Shown: positions 17,633 to 25,269 of the stretch, piece by piece
Position numbering within the stretch: the stretch's first letter is position 1
Layout: the number at the start of each line of letters is the position of its first letter
Notes under the pieces: generated by a model
The model's input: only the letters and a program-made list of their open reading frames with translations
The model's database searches: none
What the model was told of the DNA's origin: nothing
Translations under genes and position numbers: made by a program
Assembly (NCBI RefSeq): GCF_042648365.1
Contig: NZ_JBHRXI010000048.1
Location: forward strand, 62,001-126,000
Origin: Lutimaribacter_A marinistellae
Lineage (GTDB): Bacteria; Pseudomonadota; Alphaproteobacteria; Rhodobacterales; Rhodobacteraceae
Length of the DNA: 64,000 nucleotides
Reading direction: 5' to 3'

Positions 17633-17656
17633 AGGGGGCTTTGTGCCCCCTTTACG
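17633..17656 (+). terminator. Terminator after metR
   Basis: A 7-bp stem AGGGGGC / GCCCCCT with loop TTTGT, 5 bp after the metR stop, followed by only two further T residues. It stands between metR and the convergent oxidoreductase gene; the weak T-tract lowers confidence. Confidence 0.6.
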
Positions 17657-17704
17657 GTGTGTCCCGTTTCACCCCAGGTTCGGTCTGGGCAAACGGTGCA
17701 GGTG

Positions 17705-18745
17705 TCAGACCAGCTTGACGACCTGTTTGCCGGTATTGCCGCCCTCGAGCATGGCAATGAAGGCTTCGGGTGCGGCTTCCAGCCCCTCGGCCACGTCTTC
17801 GAGATACTTGATCTCGCCGCTGGCGACCCGTGGAGCGACCTCTTTCAGGAATTCGCCGAACCGGTCCCAGTGGTTGGCGATGATGAAGCCATTCACGCTG
17901 AGGAACTTGACGAGGATGTTCCGCCATAGGTCTGGCCCGGTCAGGGTGTCGCTGTTTGCGCCCGCCCCGAGGCCACCGGCATTGTACCAAGCTATCATGC
18001 CGCAGATCGGGATGCGTCCATGCGGGTTCATCAGTGGCAGCACAGCTTCGAGCACCTTGCCGCCGACATTCTCGAAATAGATGTCGACGCCATCGGGCGC
18101 GGCGTCGGAAATCGCCTTGCGAAGATCCTTTGCGGCTTCATAGGCACGGTGGTCGATGCATGCGTCAAAACCGAAGGTATCGGTCGCCAGCTTGCATTTT
18201 TCCGAGCCGCCGGCAATGCCGATCACACGAAGCCCGGCAAGCCGGGCGAGCTGGCCGACCATCGAGCCGACGGGGCCGGTTGCCGCCGCCACGACCAGCG
18301 TTTCGCCCTTTTGGGGTCGTCCGAGTTCCGTAAGCCCATACCACCCGGTAAAGCCGGGCATGCCCAGCACACCAAGCGTGGCCGAAATCGGCATCTGGTC
18401 GGGGTCGATCTTGCGCAGCATCTTCGCGGGCTGCACGCCGTGGGTGGCCCAGCCCAGCATGCCGAATGCGAAATCGCCCGGTTTGAACGACGGATCGTTC
18501 GAGGCAATGACCTCGCCCACGCCACCGGCTTCCATCGTGCCACCGATCGGCACCGGTGCCGCGTAGGATTTCGCGTCGTCCATCCGCCCGCGCATATACG
18601 GGTCGAGCGACATGTAATGGGTGCGAACCAATACCTCGCCTTCGCCCGGTTCGGGCAGTTCGCCGGTTTCGAGCCGGAAGTTCTCGGGCGTTGGCGCGCC
18701 TTCGGGGCGGCTGGCAAGAACGATGCGTTTCATCTGGTCGGACAT
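17705..18745 (-). CDS. Zinc-independent NADP-dependent oxidoreductase (CurA/leukotriene B4 12-hydroxydehydrogenase-like)
   Basis: A 346-residue medium-chain reductase starting at MSDQMKRIVLASRPEG. It lacks the structural and catalytic zinc cysteines of alcohol dehydrogenases. The nucleotide-binding region is VVAAATGPVGSMVGQLARLAG, followed by GGSEKCK; MSLDPYMRGRM and IDIYFENVGG-type segments (here VDIYFENVGG) mark the prostaglandin reductase/curcumin reductase group. Members reduce alpha,beta-unsaturated ketones with NADPH; the physiological substrate is not evident. The start is 170 bp from the divergent inositol monophosphatase gene. Confidence 0.88.
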   Translation of the reverse strand: MSDQMKRIVLASRPEGAPTPENFRLETGELPEPGEGEVLVRTHYMSLDPYMRGRMDDAKSYAAPVPIGGTMEAGGVGEVIASNDPSFKPGDFAFGMLGWATHGVQPAKMLRKIDPDQMPISATLGVLGMPGFTGWYGLTELGRPQKGETLVVAAATGPVGSMVGQLARLAGLRVIGIAGGSEKCKLATDTFGFDACIDHRAYEAAKDLRKAISDAAPDGVDIYFENVGGKVLEAVLPLMNPHGRIPICGMIAWYNAGGLGAGANSDTLTGPDLWRNILVKFLSVNGFIIANHWDRFGEFLKEVAPRVASGEIKYLEDVAEGLEAAPEAFIAMLEGGNTGKQVVKLV

Positions 18746-18914
18746 TGCAATCTCCTTTGTCACGTTGCTGCCAAGGTGAGGGCAGCGCGGTCGACCTACA
18801 ACCAGTGACGCCACGGATTATGGCAGTATGGCAGCGGCATTGCAGAACATGGCCCTTGGCAATCCGGAGGCGCATCGATATACGCGCGGTTTGACCGATG
18901 AGGAGCCCGTTTCG

Positions 18915-19700
18915 ATGGTTGGCAGTGCGAATCTCAACATCATGATCAAGGCCGCGCGCAAGGCGGGCCGCTCGCTGGTGAAGGATTTCCGCGAGGTCGA
19001 GAACCTGCAGGTCTCGATGAAGGGGGCGGGCGATTTCGTTAGCCGCGCCGATATCGCTGCCGAGAAAATCCTCAAGGACGAGTTGCTCGGCGCGCGCCCC
19101 ACCTATGGCTGGCTGGCCGAGGAAGGTGGCGGCCAGGATGGCGAAGATCCCACGCGCCGCTGGATCGTCGATCCCCTGGACGGAACCACGAATTTCCTGC
19201 ACGGTCTGCCGCATTGGTGCATTTCCATCGCGTTGGAGCATAAGGGCAAGATCGTCGCCGGTGTCATCTTTGATGCCGCCAAGGACGAGATGTTCTTTGC
19301 CGAAAAGGGCGAGGGCGCGTGGATGAACGAAAGCCGCATCCGCGTCTCCGCCCGGCATCGGATGATCGAGTCGATCTTTGCCACCGGTCTGCCCTATGGC
19401 GGTCGTTCGGACCTTCCGGCCACCCTGCAGGACCTTGCACGGCTGATGCCGGTCTGCGCAGGCGTCCGGCGCTGGGGCTCCGCCGCGCTCGACATGGCCT
19501 ATGTTGCGGCCGGACGGTACGAAGGGTTCTGGGAGCGTCGCCTGAACGCCTGGGACCTTGCGGCAGGTATCATAATCGTGCGCGAGGCTGGCGGAATGGT
19601 CGACGCGCTGGAACCCTCGGGGTCGATCCTCGACAGCGGCGAAGTCATCTGCGCGAACGAACCGATTTTCGACAGTTTTTCCAAGGTGATCCGGGGCTAG
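18915..19700 (+). CDS. Inositol monophosphatase family protein
   Basis: A 261-residue Mg-dependent phosphatase starting at MVGSANLNIMIKAARKAG, 9 bp after an AGGAG site. Metal-binding motifs are WLAEEGGG (Glu), WIVDPLDGTTNFLHGLPHW (the classic DPLDGTTNF) and WDLAAGIIIVREAGG near the C-terminus. Members act on inositol-1-phosphate or related sugar phosphates, and the E. coli homologue SuhB also affects rRNA transcription. Its stop and that of the rhomboid gene on the other strand are one base apart, so no terminator fits between them. Confidence 0.93.
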   Translation: MVGSANLNIMIKAARKAGRSLVKDFREVENLQVSMKGAGDFVSRADIAAEKILKDELLGARPTYGWLAEEGGGQDGEDPTRRWIVDPLDGTTNFLHGLPHWCISIALEHKGKIVAGVIFDAAKDEMFFAEKGEGAWMNESRIRVSARHRMIESIFATGLPYGGRSDLPATLQDLARLMPVCAGVRRWGSAALDMAYVAAGRYEGFWERRLNAWDLAAGIIIVREAGGMVDALEPSGSILDSGEVICANEPIFDSFSKVIRG

Positions 19701-19701
19701 A

Positions 19702-20463
19702 TCAGCCCCAGGGTCCCTTTGGCCCGCGCCGCGTGCGCGGAATACGGGTATAGGCGATTTCGACCGACCGTTCGGGGTGGGGCGGGTGGCCATGTGTCCG
19801 GTTCCAATAGGCCGCTCCGCCACGTCGCAGCCACAAGGGCAGGCACAGCACGAAACCAACGGCAAACCCGCCGGTGTGGGCCCAGTAGGCGACACCGCCT
19901 GCGTCGGGATCGCTGCTCAGGCTGCCAAGAAACTGCATCCCCAGCCAAACGCCCAGCATCACGAAGGCAGGAATCGAGAAGACCCTGAAATACACGATCA
20001 GGATCAGCAGGATATCGACCCTCGCCTTGGGAAACATCAGCAGGTAGCCGCCCATGACCCCCGCAATGGCCCCGGATGCCCCAACCGTGGGCACCACCGA
20101 GTCTGGCGCCGAAAACACGTGGATCAGTCCCGCTCCAAGCCCGCTTGCAATATAGAAGAGCAGGAAGGGTACATGGCCCATCTCATCCTCGAGATTGTCG
20201 CCGAAAATCCACAGAAACAGCATGTTACCGGCCAGGTGCATGAACCCGCCATGCAGGAACATCGAGGTTAGCAGGGTATCATAACGGAATCCGTCCTCGA
20301 TCCGGGCCGGGATGATCGCCCAGTCGAAGAAGAAGCGATTGATCAGCCGTGCGTCATCCATGATCCCCCAATAGCTGAGAAAGATCAGGATATTGGCTGC
20401 CATGAGCAGGTAGACGACATAGGGCGTGCGCCCCGAGGGGTTATGATCACGGATCGGGAACAT
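19702..20463 (-). CDS. Rhomboid family intramembrane serine protease
   Basis: A 253-residue membrane protein starting at MFPIRDHNPSGRTPYVVY; a 66-codon upstream extension overlaps putA and is not likely coding. Six hydrophobic segments are visible. The catalytic dyad is Ser130 in GASGAIAG and His196 in AHTGGFAVG; HGGFMHLAGNMLFLWIFGDN carries the conserved HxxxN region. Rhomboids cut single-pass membrane proteins inside the bilayer; the substrate is unknown. It follows putA by 136 bp. Confidence 0.92.
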   Translation of the reverse strand: MFPIRDHNPSGRTPYVVYLLMAANILIFLSYWGIMDDARLINRFFFDWAIIPARIEDGFRYDTLLTSMFLHGGFMHLAGNMLFLWIFGDNLEDEMGHVPFLLFYIASGLGAGLIHVFSAPDSVVPTVGASGAIAGVMGGYLLMFPKARVDILLILIVYFRVFSIPAFVMLGVWLGMQFLGSLSSDPDAGGVAYWAHTGGFAVGFVLCLPLWLRRGGAAYWNRTHGHPPHPERSVEIAYTRIPRTRRGPKGPWG

Positions 20464-20599
20464 CTGGGCAAAGCTGGTGCGAAAGCACAGGCGGGTCAAG
20501 CGTGCTTGGTGCACCCGCAGCGCGCTTTCGCGCGCTGCCCGGCCCAACGGCCGGAGTCGCATCCTTGATGCGGCCCCGGCGGGCGGGAGGGCTTGCGGT

Positions 20600-23500
20600 T
20601 CAGGCCATTCCTCCCAGAAGCGCCGCGTTGCCCCCCGCAGCGGTCGTATCGACGCAGACATGGCGTTCTCCCAGCACCCGCGCGCGGTCGGGACGGCCCG
20701 GGATCAGCGGCAGGATCGGCCCGTCGCGGCGGGCGAGTGCCTGTTCGATCCTGCGCGCCTCGCCTGCATCGCCCCACCACAAGACCCCCGAAATCCCGGA
20801 AACCGATTCCAGTTGTTCATCGGACACGGGACCGTTAGCAGCGATGGCGACGCCCCCCAGCTCCCGCACCGCTTCGACCTGTGCCTGAACGGTTTCCTTT
20901 CCGGGCCCCATGCACAGCAACGCCTCTCTGGGGCTTTCGCTCAGGCGGTTCGATTCGCCCGTCGGGCCCGGCAGGCTGCGAGTTACCGGTACCGCCGCGG
21001 TTCCATGTCGTTCCAGCGTCGCCGAGGCTTCGCCATTCCAGACCGCATCAGTTTCTCGGCGATCGGGCGCCAGGAACCGGGTCATGTAGTTCGGTCCGCC
21101 AGCCTTCGGTCCGGTGCCCGACAACCCTTCGCCGCCAAAAGGCTGAGAGCCGACAATGGCGCCAATCTGGTTACGGTTCACGTAAATGTTGCCCGCATGG
21201 ATCGCTTCGGTCACGTGTTGCACGCGGTCGTCGATGCGGGTCTGCAAGCCGAAGGTCAGACCGTATCCCGTGGCATTGATGTCCTCGATCACCTTGTCCA
21301 GATCGGCGGCACGGAAGCGTGCAACATGAAGCACTGGGCCAAAGACTTCTGTCTCCAGTTCCCTGATGCCACCGACCGAGATCAGGGTTGGTGACACGAA
21401 AAGCCCGTCGGGCGGAACGGACACTTCCTTGAGCACGCGGCCCTCGGCGCGGGCCTTGGCGACGTGCTCGAGAATCCCGCTGCGCGCATTCTCGTCGATC
21501 ACGGGCCCGACATCAGTCGAGAGATGCCATGGGTCGCCCATTTGCAGAGCGTCCATTGCGCCTTTCAGCATGGTCAGCAGATCGTCGGCGATGTCCTCCT
21601 GCACATAAAGGCACCGCAGGGCCGAGCATCGCTGACCCGCCGATTGAAAGGCGGACTCGACGATGGCCTGCACGGCTTGTTCCGGAAGCGCTGTCGAGTC
21701 CACGATCATGGCGTTGAGCCCCCCGGTTTCGGCGATGAGCGGTGCGCCGGGGGTCAGGTTTCCCGCCATGGCTGCGCGAATTTTCAGCGCCGTCGCCGTC
21801 GAGCCGGTAAAGGCGACACCATCGACGCGCGGGTCCGAGGTCAGCGTGGCACCGACCTGCGGACCTCCGGGGAGGAGTTGCAGCGCCGTGCGCGGCACCC
21901 CGGCCTCGTGCAGCAATTGCACGGCGCGAAAGGCGATCAGCGGGGTCTGCGGTGCGGGTTTCGCCAGCACCGCGTTGCCGGTTGCAAGCGCCGCGGAGAC
22001 CTGGCCGGTGAAAATGGCAAGGGGAAAGTTCCACGGGCTGATGCAGGTGAAAACGCCGGCGGGCGGGCCATCGGGGATGTTGGCAGCATAATAGCGCAGG
22101 AAATCGACCGCTTCGCGCAGTTCGCCCACGGCGTCAGGCAGCGACTTGCCCGCCTCGCGGGCCACAAGCGCGAAGATCTCGCCGAAATGCTTCTCGTATA
22201 GATCGGCGGCGACACGCAGCACCCTTGCACGCTCGGCAGCATCGGCTTGCCACGGACGGGCCGAGGACAGGGCGCGTTCGACATCGGCAGCGCTGGCCGG
22301 GATGACCGTGCCGGGGCCACCTGCGGGCCGGGCCGGATTGGCGACCGGCTCTGCTGTTGCCTTTGTGTCCTGTGGTGCCGCATCGGCCAGAAGTGGCCCG
22401 GCCTGCCATTGCGCATCGGCATGAGGCATTCGTGCTCGTTCGATCATCTCGAGCGTCGGGATGTGGGCAAGGTCGAAGCCCTTGGAATTATCGCGCTCTG
22501 GTTGGAACAGATCGGGACCCTTAGCCAAATCGGGTGCGGGCGTGCTGAGCGCCTCGAACGGGTCCGATGCCACCACCTCAGGCGGCACATCCTCGTCCAC
22601 GATCTGGTTCACGAAAGAGCTGTTCGCGCCGTTTTCGAGCAGGCGGCGCACGAGATAGGCTAGCAGGTCGCGATGCGCCCCGACCGGGGCATAGATCCGG
22701 CAGCGCGTTCCGTTCCGGGCCTTGACGAGCTGATGCAGTGTCTCGCCCATTCCATGCAGGCGCTGGAACTCGAACGCTTCGACATTGTCGGCCATGTGCA
22801 GAATGGCGCTGACGGTGTGGGCGTTGTGCGTGGCGAATTGCGGATAGATCCGGTCGGTCATCCCAAGCAGTTTGCGCGCATTGGCGATATAGGACACGTC
22901 CGTTGCGGCCTTTTGCGTGAAGACGGGAAAGCCGTCGACGCCTTCGACCTGCGCGCGCTTGATCTCGGTATCCCAATACGCCCCTTTGACCAGTCGGATC
23001 ATGAGCTTGCGGTCGAACCGATTGGCCATGTCGTAGAGCGAATCCAGCGCCGTGCCGGCGCGCGGACCATAGGCCTGCACGACGATGCCGAAGCCATCCC
23101 AGCCCTTGAGCGCGGGTTCGGCCATCACGGTTTCGATCACCTGCAGCGACAGGGAAAGGCGGTCTGCCTCTTCTGCGTCGATGTTCAAGCCCATCCGCGC
23201 CGATTTCGCGAGCAGGCAGAGTGCGCGCAGGCGCGGAACGAGTTCGTCCATCACCCGCTCTTCCTGAGCTACTTCGTAGCGCGGATGCAGCGCCGAGAGT
23301 TTCACCGAGATCCCCGGATTGTCCCGGATGTCATCCGAGGTACAGGCCTGCGCAATTGCGGTGATCGCACGCGAATAGGACAAGTGATAACGCGCTGCGT
23401 CGGCCTCGGTCCGGGCGGCCTCGCCAAGCATGTCGTAGGAGTAGGTGTACCCCTTGGCCTCCATCCCTTCGGCACGTTTCATGGCGGATTGGATGGTCTC

Positions 23501-24013
23501 GCCCAGCACGAATTGCCGTCCCATTTCGCGCATGGCTCGGCCGACAGCAGTTCGGATGACAGGCTCTCCCAGACGCTTGACCGCGCTGCGCAGCGCACGC
23601 ACGGGCGAGGGACGGTCGTCGTCGAGAACGCGCCCTGTCAGCATGAGCGCCCAGGTCGACGCGTTGACCAGCGAGGAAGACGAATGCCCCAGATGCTTGC
23701 CCCAATCCGATGGCGCGATCTTGTCCTCGATCAGAGCGTCGATCGTGTCAGCATCGGGCACCCGCAACAGCGCCTCGGCCAGGCACATGAGCGCCACGCC
23801 CTCGTCGGTCGAAAGGCCGTATTCGGCAAGGAATACTTCCATCAATCCCGGCATGCTGCTGGAGCGGATGTCACGTACAAGCTGCGCGCCTTTTTCGCAG
23901 ATGCGGCGGCGATCCTCGGACGAGAGATCTGCCTGGGCTTTCAAACGATCCAAGACTTCGGACTGGTCGGCATAGGCCTGGCTGTCGATGGCATGTCGCA
24001 GGTCAGTGGACAT
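20600..24013 (-). CDS. putA: Bifunctional proline dehydrogenase / glutamate semialdehyde dehydrogenase
   Basis: A 1,137-residue PutA that oxidises proline to glutamate in two steps. The first half is the FAD-dependent PRODH barrel (IRLVKGAYWDTEIKRAQ, GVKL-type SVKLSALHPRYE). The second is the NAD aldehyde dehydrogenase (CISPWNFPLAIFTGQ, AETGGLNAMIVDS, and catalytic Cys near residue 795 in SAGQRCSALR). The C-terminal region beyond about 1,010 is the extra domain of long PutAs. There is no N-terminal ribbon-helix-helix, so it is not self-regulating; the divergent Lrp-type gene fits that role. An alternative TTG start lies two codons upstream. Confidence 0.96.
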   Translation of the reverse strand: MSTDLRHAIDSQAYADQSEVLDRLKAQADLSSEDRRRICEKGAQLVRDIRSSSMPGLMEVFLAEYGLSTDEGVALMCLAEALLRVPDADTIDALIEDKIAPSDWGKHLGHSSSSLVNASTWALMLTGRVLDDDRPSPVRALRSAVKRLGEPVIRTAVGRAMREMGRQFVLGETIQSAMKRAEGMEAKGYTYSYDMLGEAARTEADAARYHLSYSRAITAIAQACTSDDIRDNPGISVKLSALHPRYEVAQEERVMDELVPRLRALCLLAKSARMGLNIDAEEADRLSLSLQVIETVMAEPALKGWDGFGIVVQAYGPRAGTALDSLYDMANRFDRKLMIRLVKGAYWDTEIKRAQVEGVDGFPVFTQKAATDVSYIANARKLLGMTDRIYPQFATHNAHTVSAILHMADNVEAFEFQRLHGMGETLHQLVKARNGTRCRIYAPVGAHRDLLAYLVRRLLENGANSSFVNQIVDEDVPPEVVASDPFEALSTPAPDLAKGPDLFQPERDNSKGFDLAHIPTLEMIERARMPHADAQWQAGPLLADAAPQDTKATAEPVANPARPAGGPGTVIPASAADVERALSSARPWQADAAERARVLRVAADLYEKHFGEIFALVAREAGKSLPDAVGELREAVDFLRYYAANIPDGPPAGVFTCISPWNFPLAIFTGQVSAALATGNAVLAKPAPQTPLIAFRAVQLLHEAGVPRTALQLLPGGPQVGATLTSDPRVDGVAFTGSTATALKIRAAMAGNLTPGAPLIAETGGLNAMIVDSTALPEQAVQAIVESAFQSAGQRCSALRCLYVQEDIADDLLTMLKGAMDALQMGDPWHLSTDVGPVIDENARSGILEHVAKARAEGRVLKEVSVPPDGLFVSPTLISVGGIRELETEVFGPVLHVARFRAADLDKVIEDINATGYGLTFGLQTRIDDRVQHVTEAIHAGNIYVNRNQIGAIVGSQPFGGEGLSGTGPKAGGPNYMTRFLAPDRRETDAVWNGEASATLERHGTAAVPVTRSLPGPTGESNRLSESPREALLCMGPGKETVQAQVEAVRELGGVAIAANGPVSDEQLESVSGISGVLWWGDAGEARRIEQALARRDGPILPLIPGRPDRARVLGERHVCVDTTAAGGNAALLGGMA

Positions 24014-24035
24014 CGGCAAGGGGCTCCTTCTCTAT

Positions 24036-24069
24036 ATCGTTCAGAATATCCCGGATTTGACGGAACGAT
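24036..24069. promoter_or_regulatory. Inverted repeat in the putA / regulator promoter region
   Basis: A perfect 7-bp inverted repeat, ATCGTTC and GAACGAT, with a 20-bp spacer lies between the divergent starts of putA and the Lrp-type gene. Lrp/AsnC proteins bind imperfect palindromes in such regions, so this is a candidate operator. Alternatively it could be chance or an overlapping promoter element. Confidence 0.4.
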
Positions 24070-24111
24070 CGGCTGAATGTATCTGTGAAACAGGACAGTG
24101 GCCTGAATTTG

Positions 24112-24612
24112 ATGGATTTGGCGATGCAAACGGACTTCCCGGGCCTTGACCGCTTCGACCGTGCGATTCTGATGGCGTTGGCCGAGGATGGCCGAATGTC
24201 GATTGCCGACCTTGCACGCAGGATCGGGCTGTCGAAATCGCCGACGCAGGCGCGCGTAAAACGTCTGGAGGCCGAGGGCTACATCACCGGGTACCGGGCG
24301 CTGGTCGACCCGATCCGGCTGGGCCTTGACCACGTGGCATTCGTCGAGGTGCGGTTGACCGACACGCGGGAAAAGGCGCTGTCGGAGTTCAATGCCGCCG
24401 TGCGCCGGATCGCCGAGATCGAGCAAGCCCATATGATCGCAAGCAATTTTGACTACTTGCTCAAGATCCGCACTCGGTCGATGTCGGATTACCGTGCAGT
24501 TCTTGCGGAAAAGATCTCGACCCTACCGCATGTGGCCAGCACATCGACCTTCATGGCGATGGAGGCCGTGAAGGAAACAGGGTTGATGGGGCCGCTGGAG
24601 GTGCCCGGCTAA
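24112..24612 (+). CDS. putR: Lrp/AsnC-family regulator, probable PutR
   Basis: A 166-residue Lrp-type regulator with an N-terminal helix-turn-helix (LDRFDRAILMALAEDGRMSIADLARRIGLSKSPTQARVKRLEAEGYI) and a C-terminal RAM effector domain (EQAHMIASNFDYLLKIRTRSMSDY). In alphaproteobacteria the homologue PutR activates putA when proline is present, and the divergent layout fits. The start is uncertain: GTG at 24085, ATG at 24112 and ATG at 24124 are all in frame and none has a strong ribosome binding site. Confidence 0.88.
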   Translation: MDLAMQTDFPGLDRFDRAILMALAEDGRMSIADLARRIGLSKSPTQARVKRLEAEGYITGYRALVDPIRLGLDHVAFVEVRLTDTREKALSEFNAAVRRIAEIEQAHMIASNFDYLLKIRTRSMSDYRAVLAEKISTLPHVASTSTFMAMEAVKETGLMGPLEVPG

Positions 24613-24654
24613 GGCGTGCTTGACCTTGGGGCCAAGCGGCCCATGCTTTATTGC

Positions 24655-25218
24655 ATGAAGATGCCTCTTATCCTCGTTCTGGTCATGTTTGCAGCTGGCA
24701 GCGCTGCCGCGCAGTCATGTCCGCCGCCGCCCGATCACGCCGCACAGCTCGACAGGTTGATCGAAGATATTGCGGTTGCCGAGGATGAAGGCGCCGCGCA
24801 GCAGATTTCCAACCAGATGTGGGAGTTGTGGGCCGACGCGCCCGACGCCGCTGCGCAAGCCATCCTTGATCGGGGCATGTCGAAGCGGGCCGGGTGGGAT
24901 CTGCTCGGCGCCCGAGCGGAGTTCGACCGCCTCGTGGAATACTGCCCGGACTATGCCGAAGGGTATAATCAACGCGCTTTCGTGAATTTTCTCGCGCAGA
25001 ACTACGCGGCCGCGCTGGTCGATCTCGACCTGGCATTGGAGCGCTCGCCCCGTCACGTGGCTGCGATGAGCGGCAAGGCACTTTCTCTGCTCGCATTGGG
25101 ACGTGTCGGCGAGGCACGTGACGTGTTGCAAGAGGCGTTGGCGCTGAACCCGTGGTTGCCCGAACGCGGATTGGCCGCGCCCGGCGGTCCACTGGAACCC
25201 CCAGGCGATGATATCTGA
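24655..25218 (+). CDS. Exported tetratricopeptide repeat protein
   Basis: A 187-residue protein with a clear signal peptide (MKMPLILVLVMFAAGSAAAQS, cleavage after AAA) and therefore probably periplasmic. Residues about 95-170 form two to three TPR helices pairs (GYNQRAFVNFLAQNYAAALVD, AAMSGKALSLLALGRVGEA, then a proline-terminated EALALNPW). TPRs mediate protein contacts; the partner is not evident. It follows the regulator gene by 42 bp and ends just before a terminator shared with the convergent fad operon. Confidence 0.8.
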   Translation: MKMPLILVLVMFAAGSAAAQSCPPPPDHAAQLDRLIEDIAVAEDEGAAQQISNQMWELWADAPDAAAQAILDRGMSKRAGWDLLGARAEFDRLVEYCPDYAEGYNQRAFVNFLAQNYAAALVDLDLALERSPRHVAAMSGKALSLLALGRVGEARDVLQEALALNPWLPERGLAAPGGPLEPPGDDI

Positions 25219-25221
25219 ACG

Positions 25222-25256
25222 AAAAAGGCCCGGAGCGAACTCCGGGCCGATTTCTT
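25222..25256 (-). terminator. Bidirectional terminator between TPR gene and fadJ-like gene
   Basis: A 9-bp perfect stem GGCCCGGAG / CTCCGGGCC with loop CGAA. On the minus strand it is followed by TTTTTC, a good T-tract ending the fadJ-like operon; on the plus strand the tail is GATTTCTT, weaker. It sits 3 bp past the TPR stop and 20 bp past the fadJ stop. Confidence 0.8.
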
Positions 25257-25269
25257 GGGACGAGGCGGA

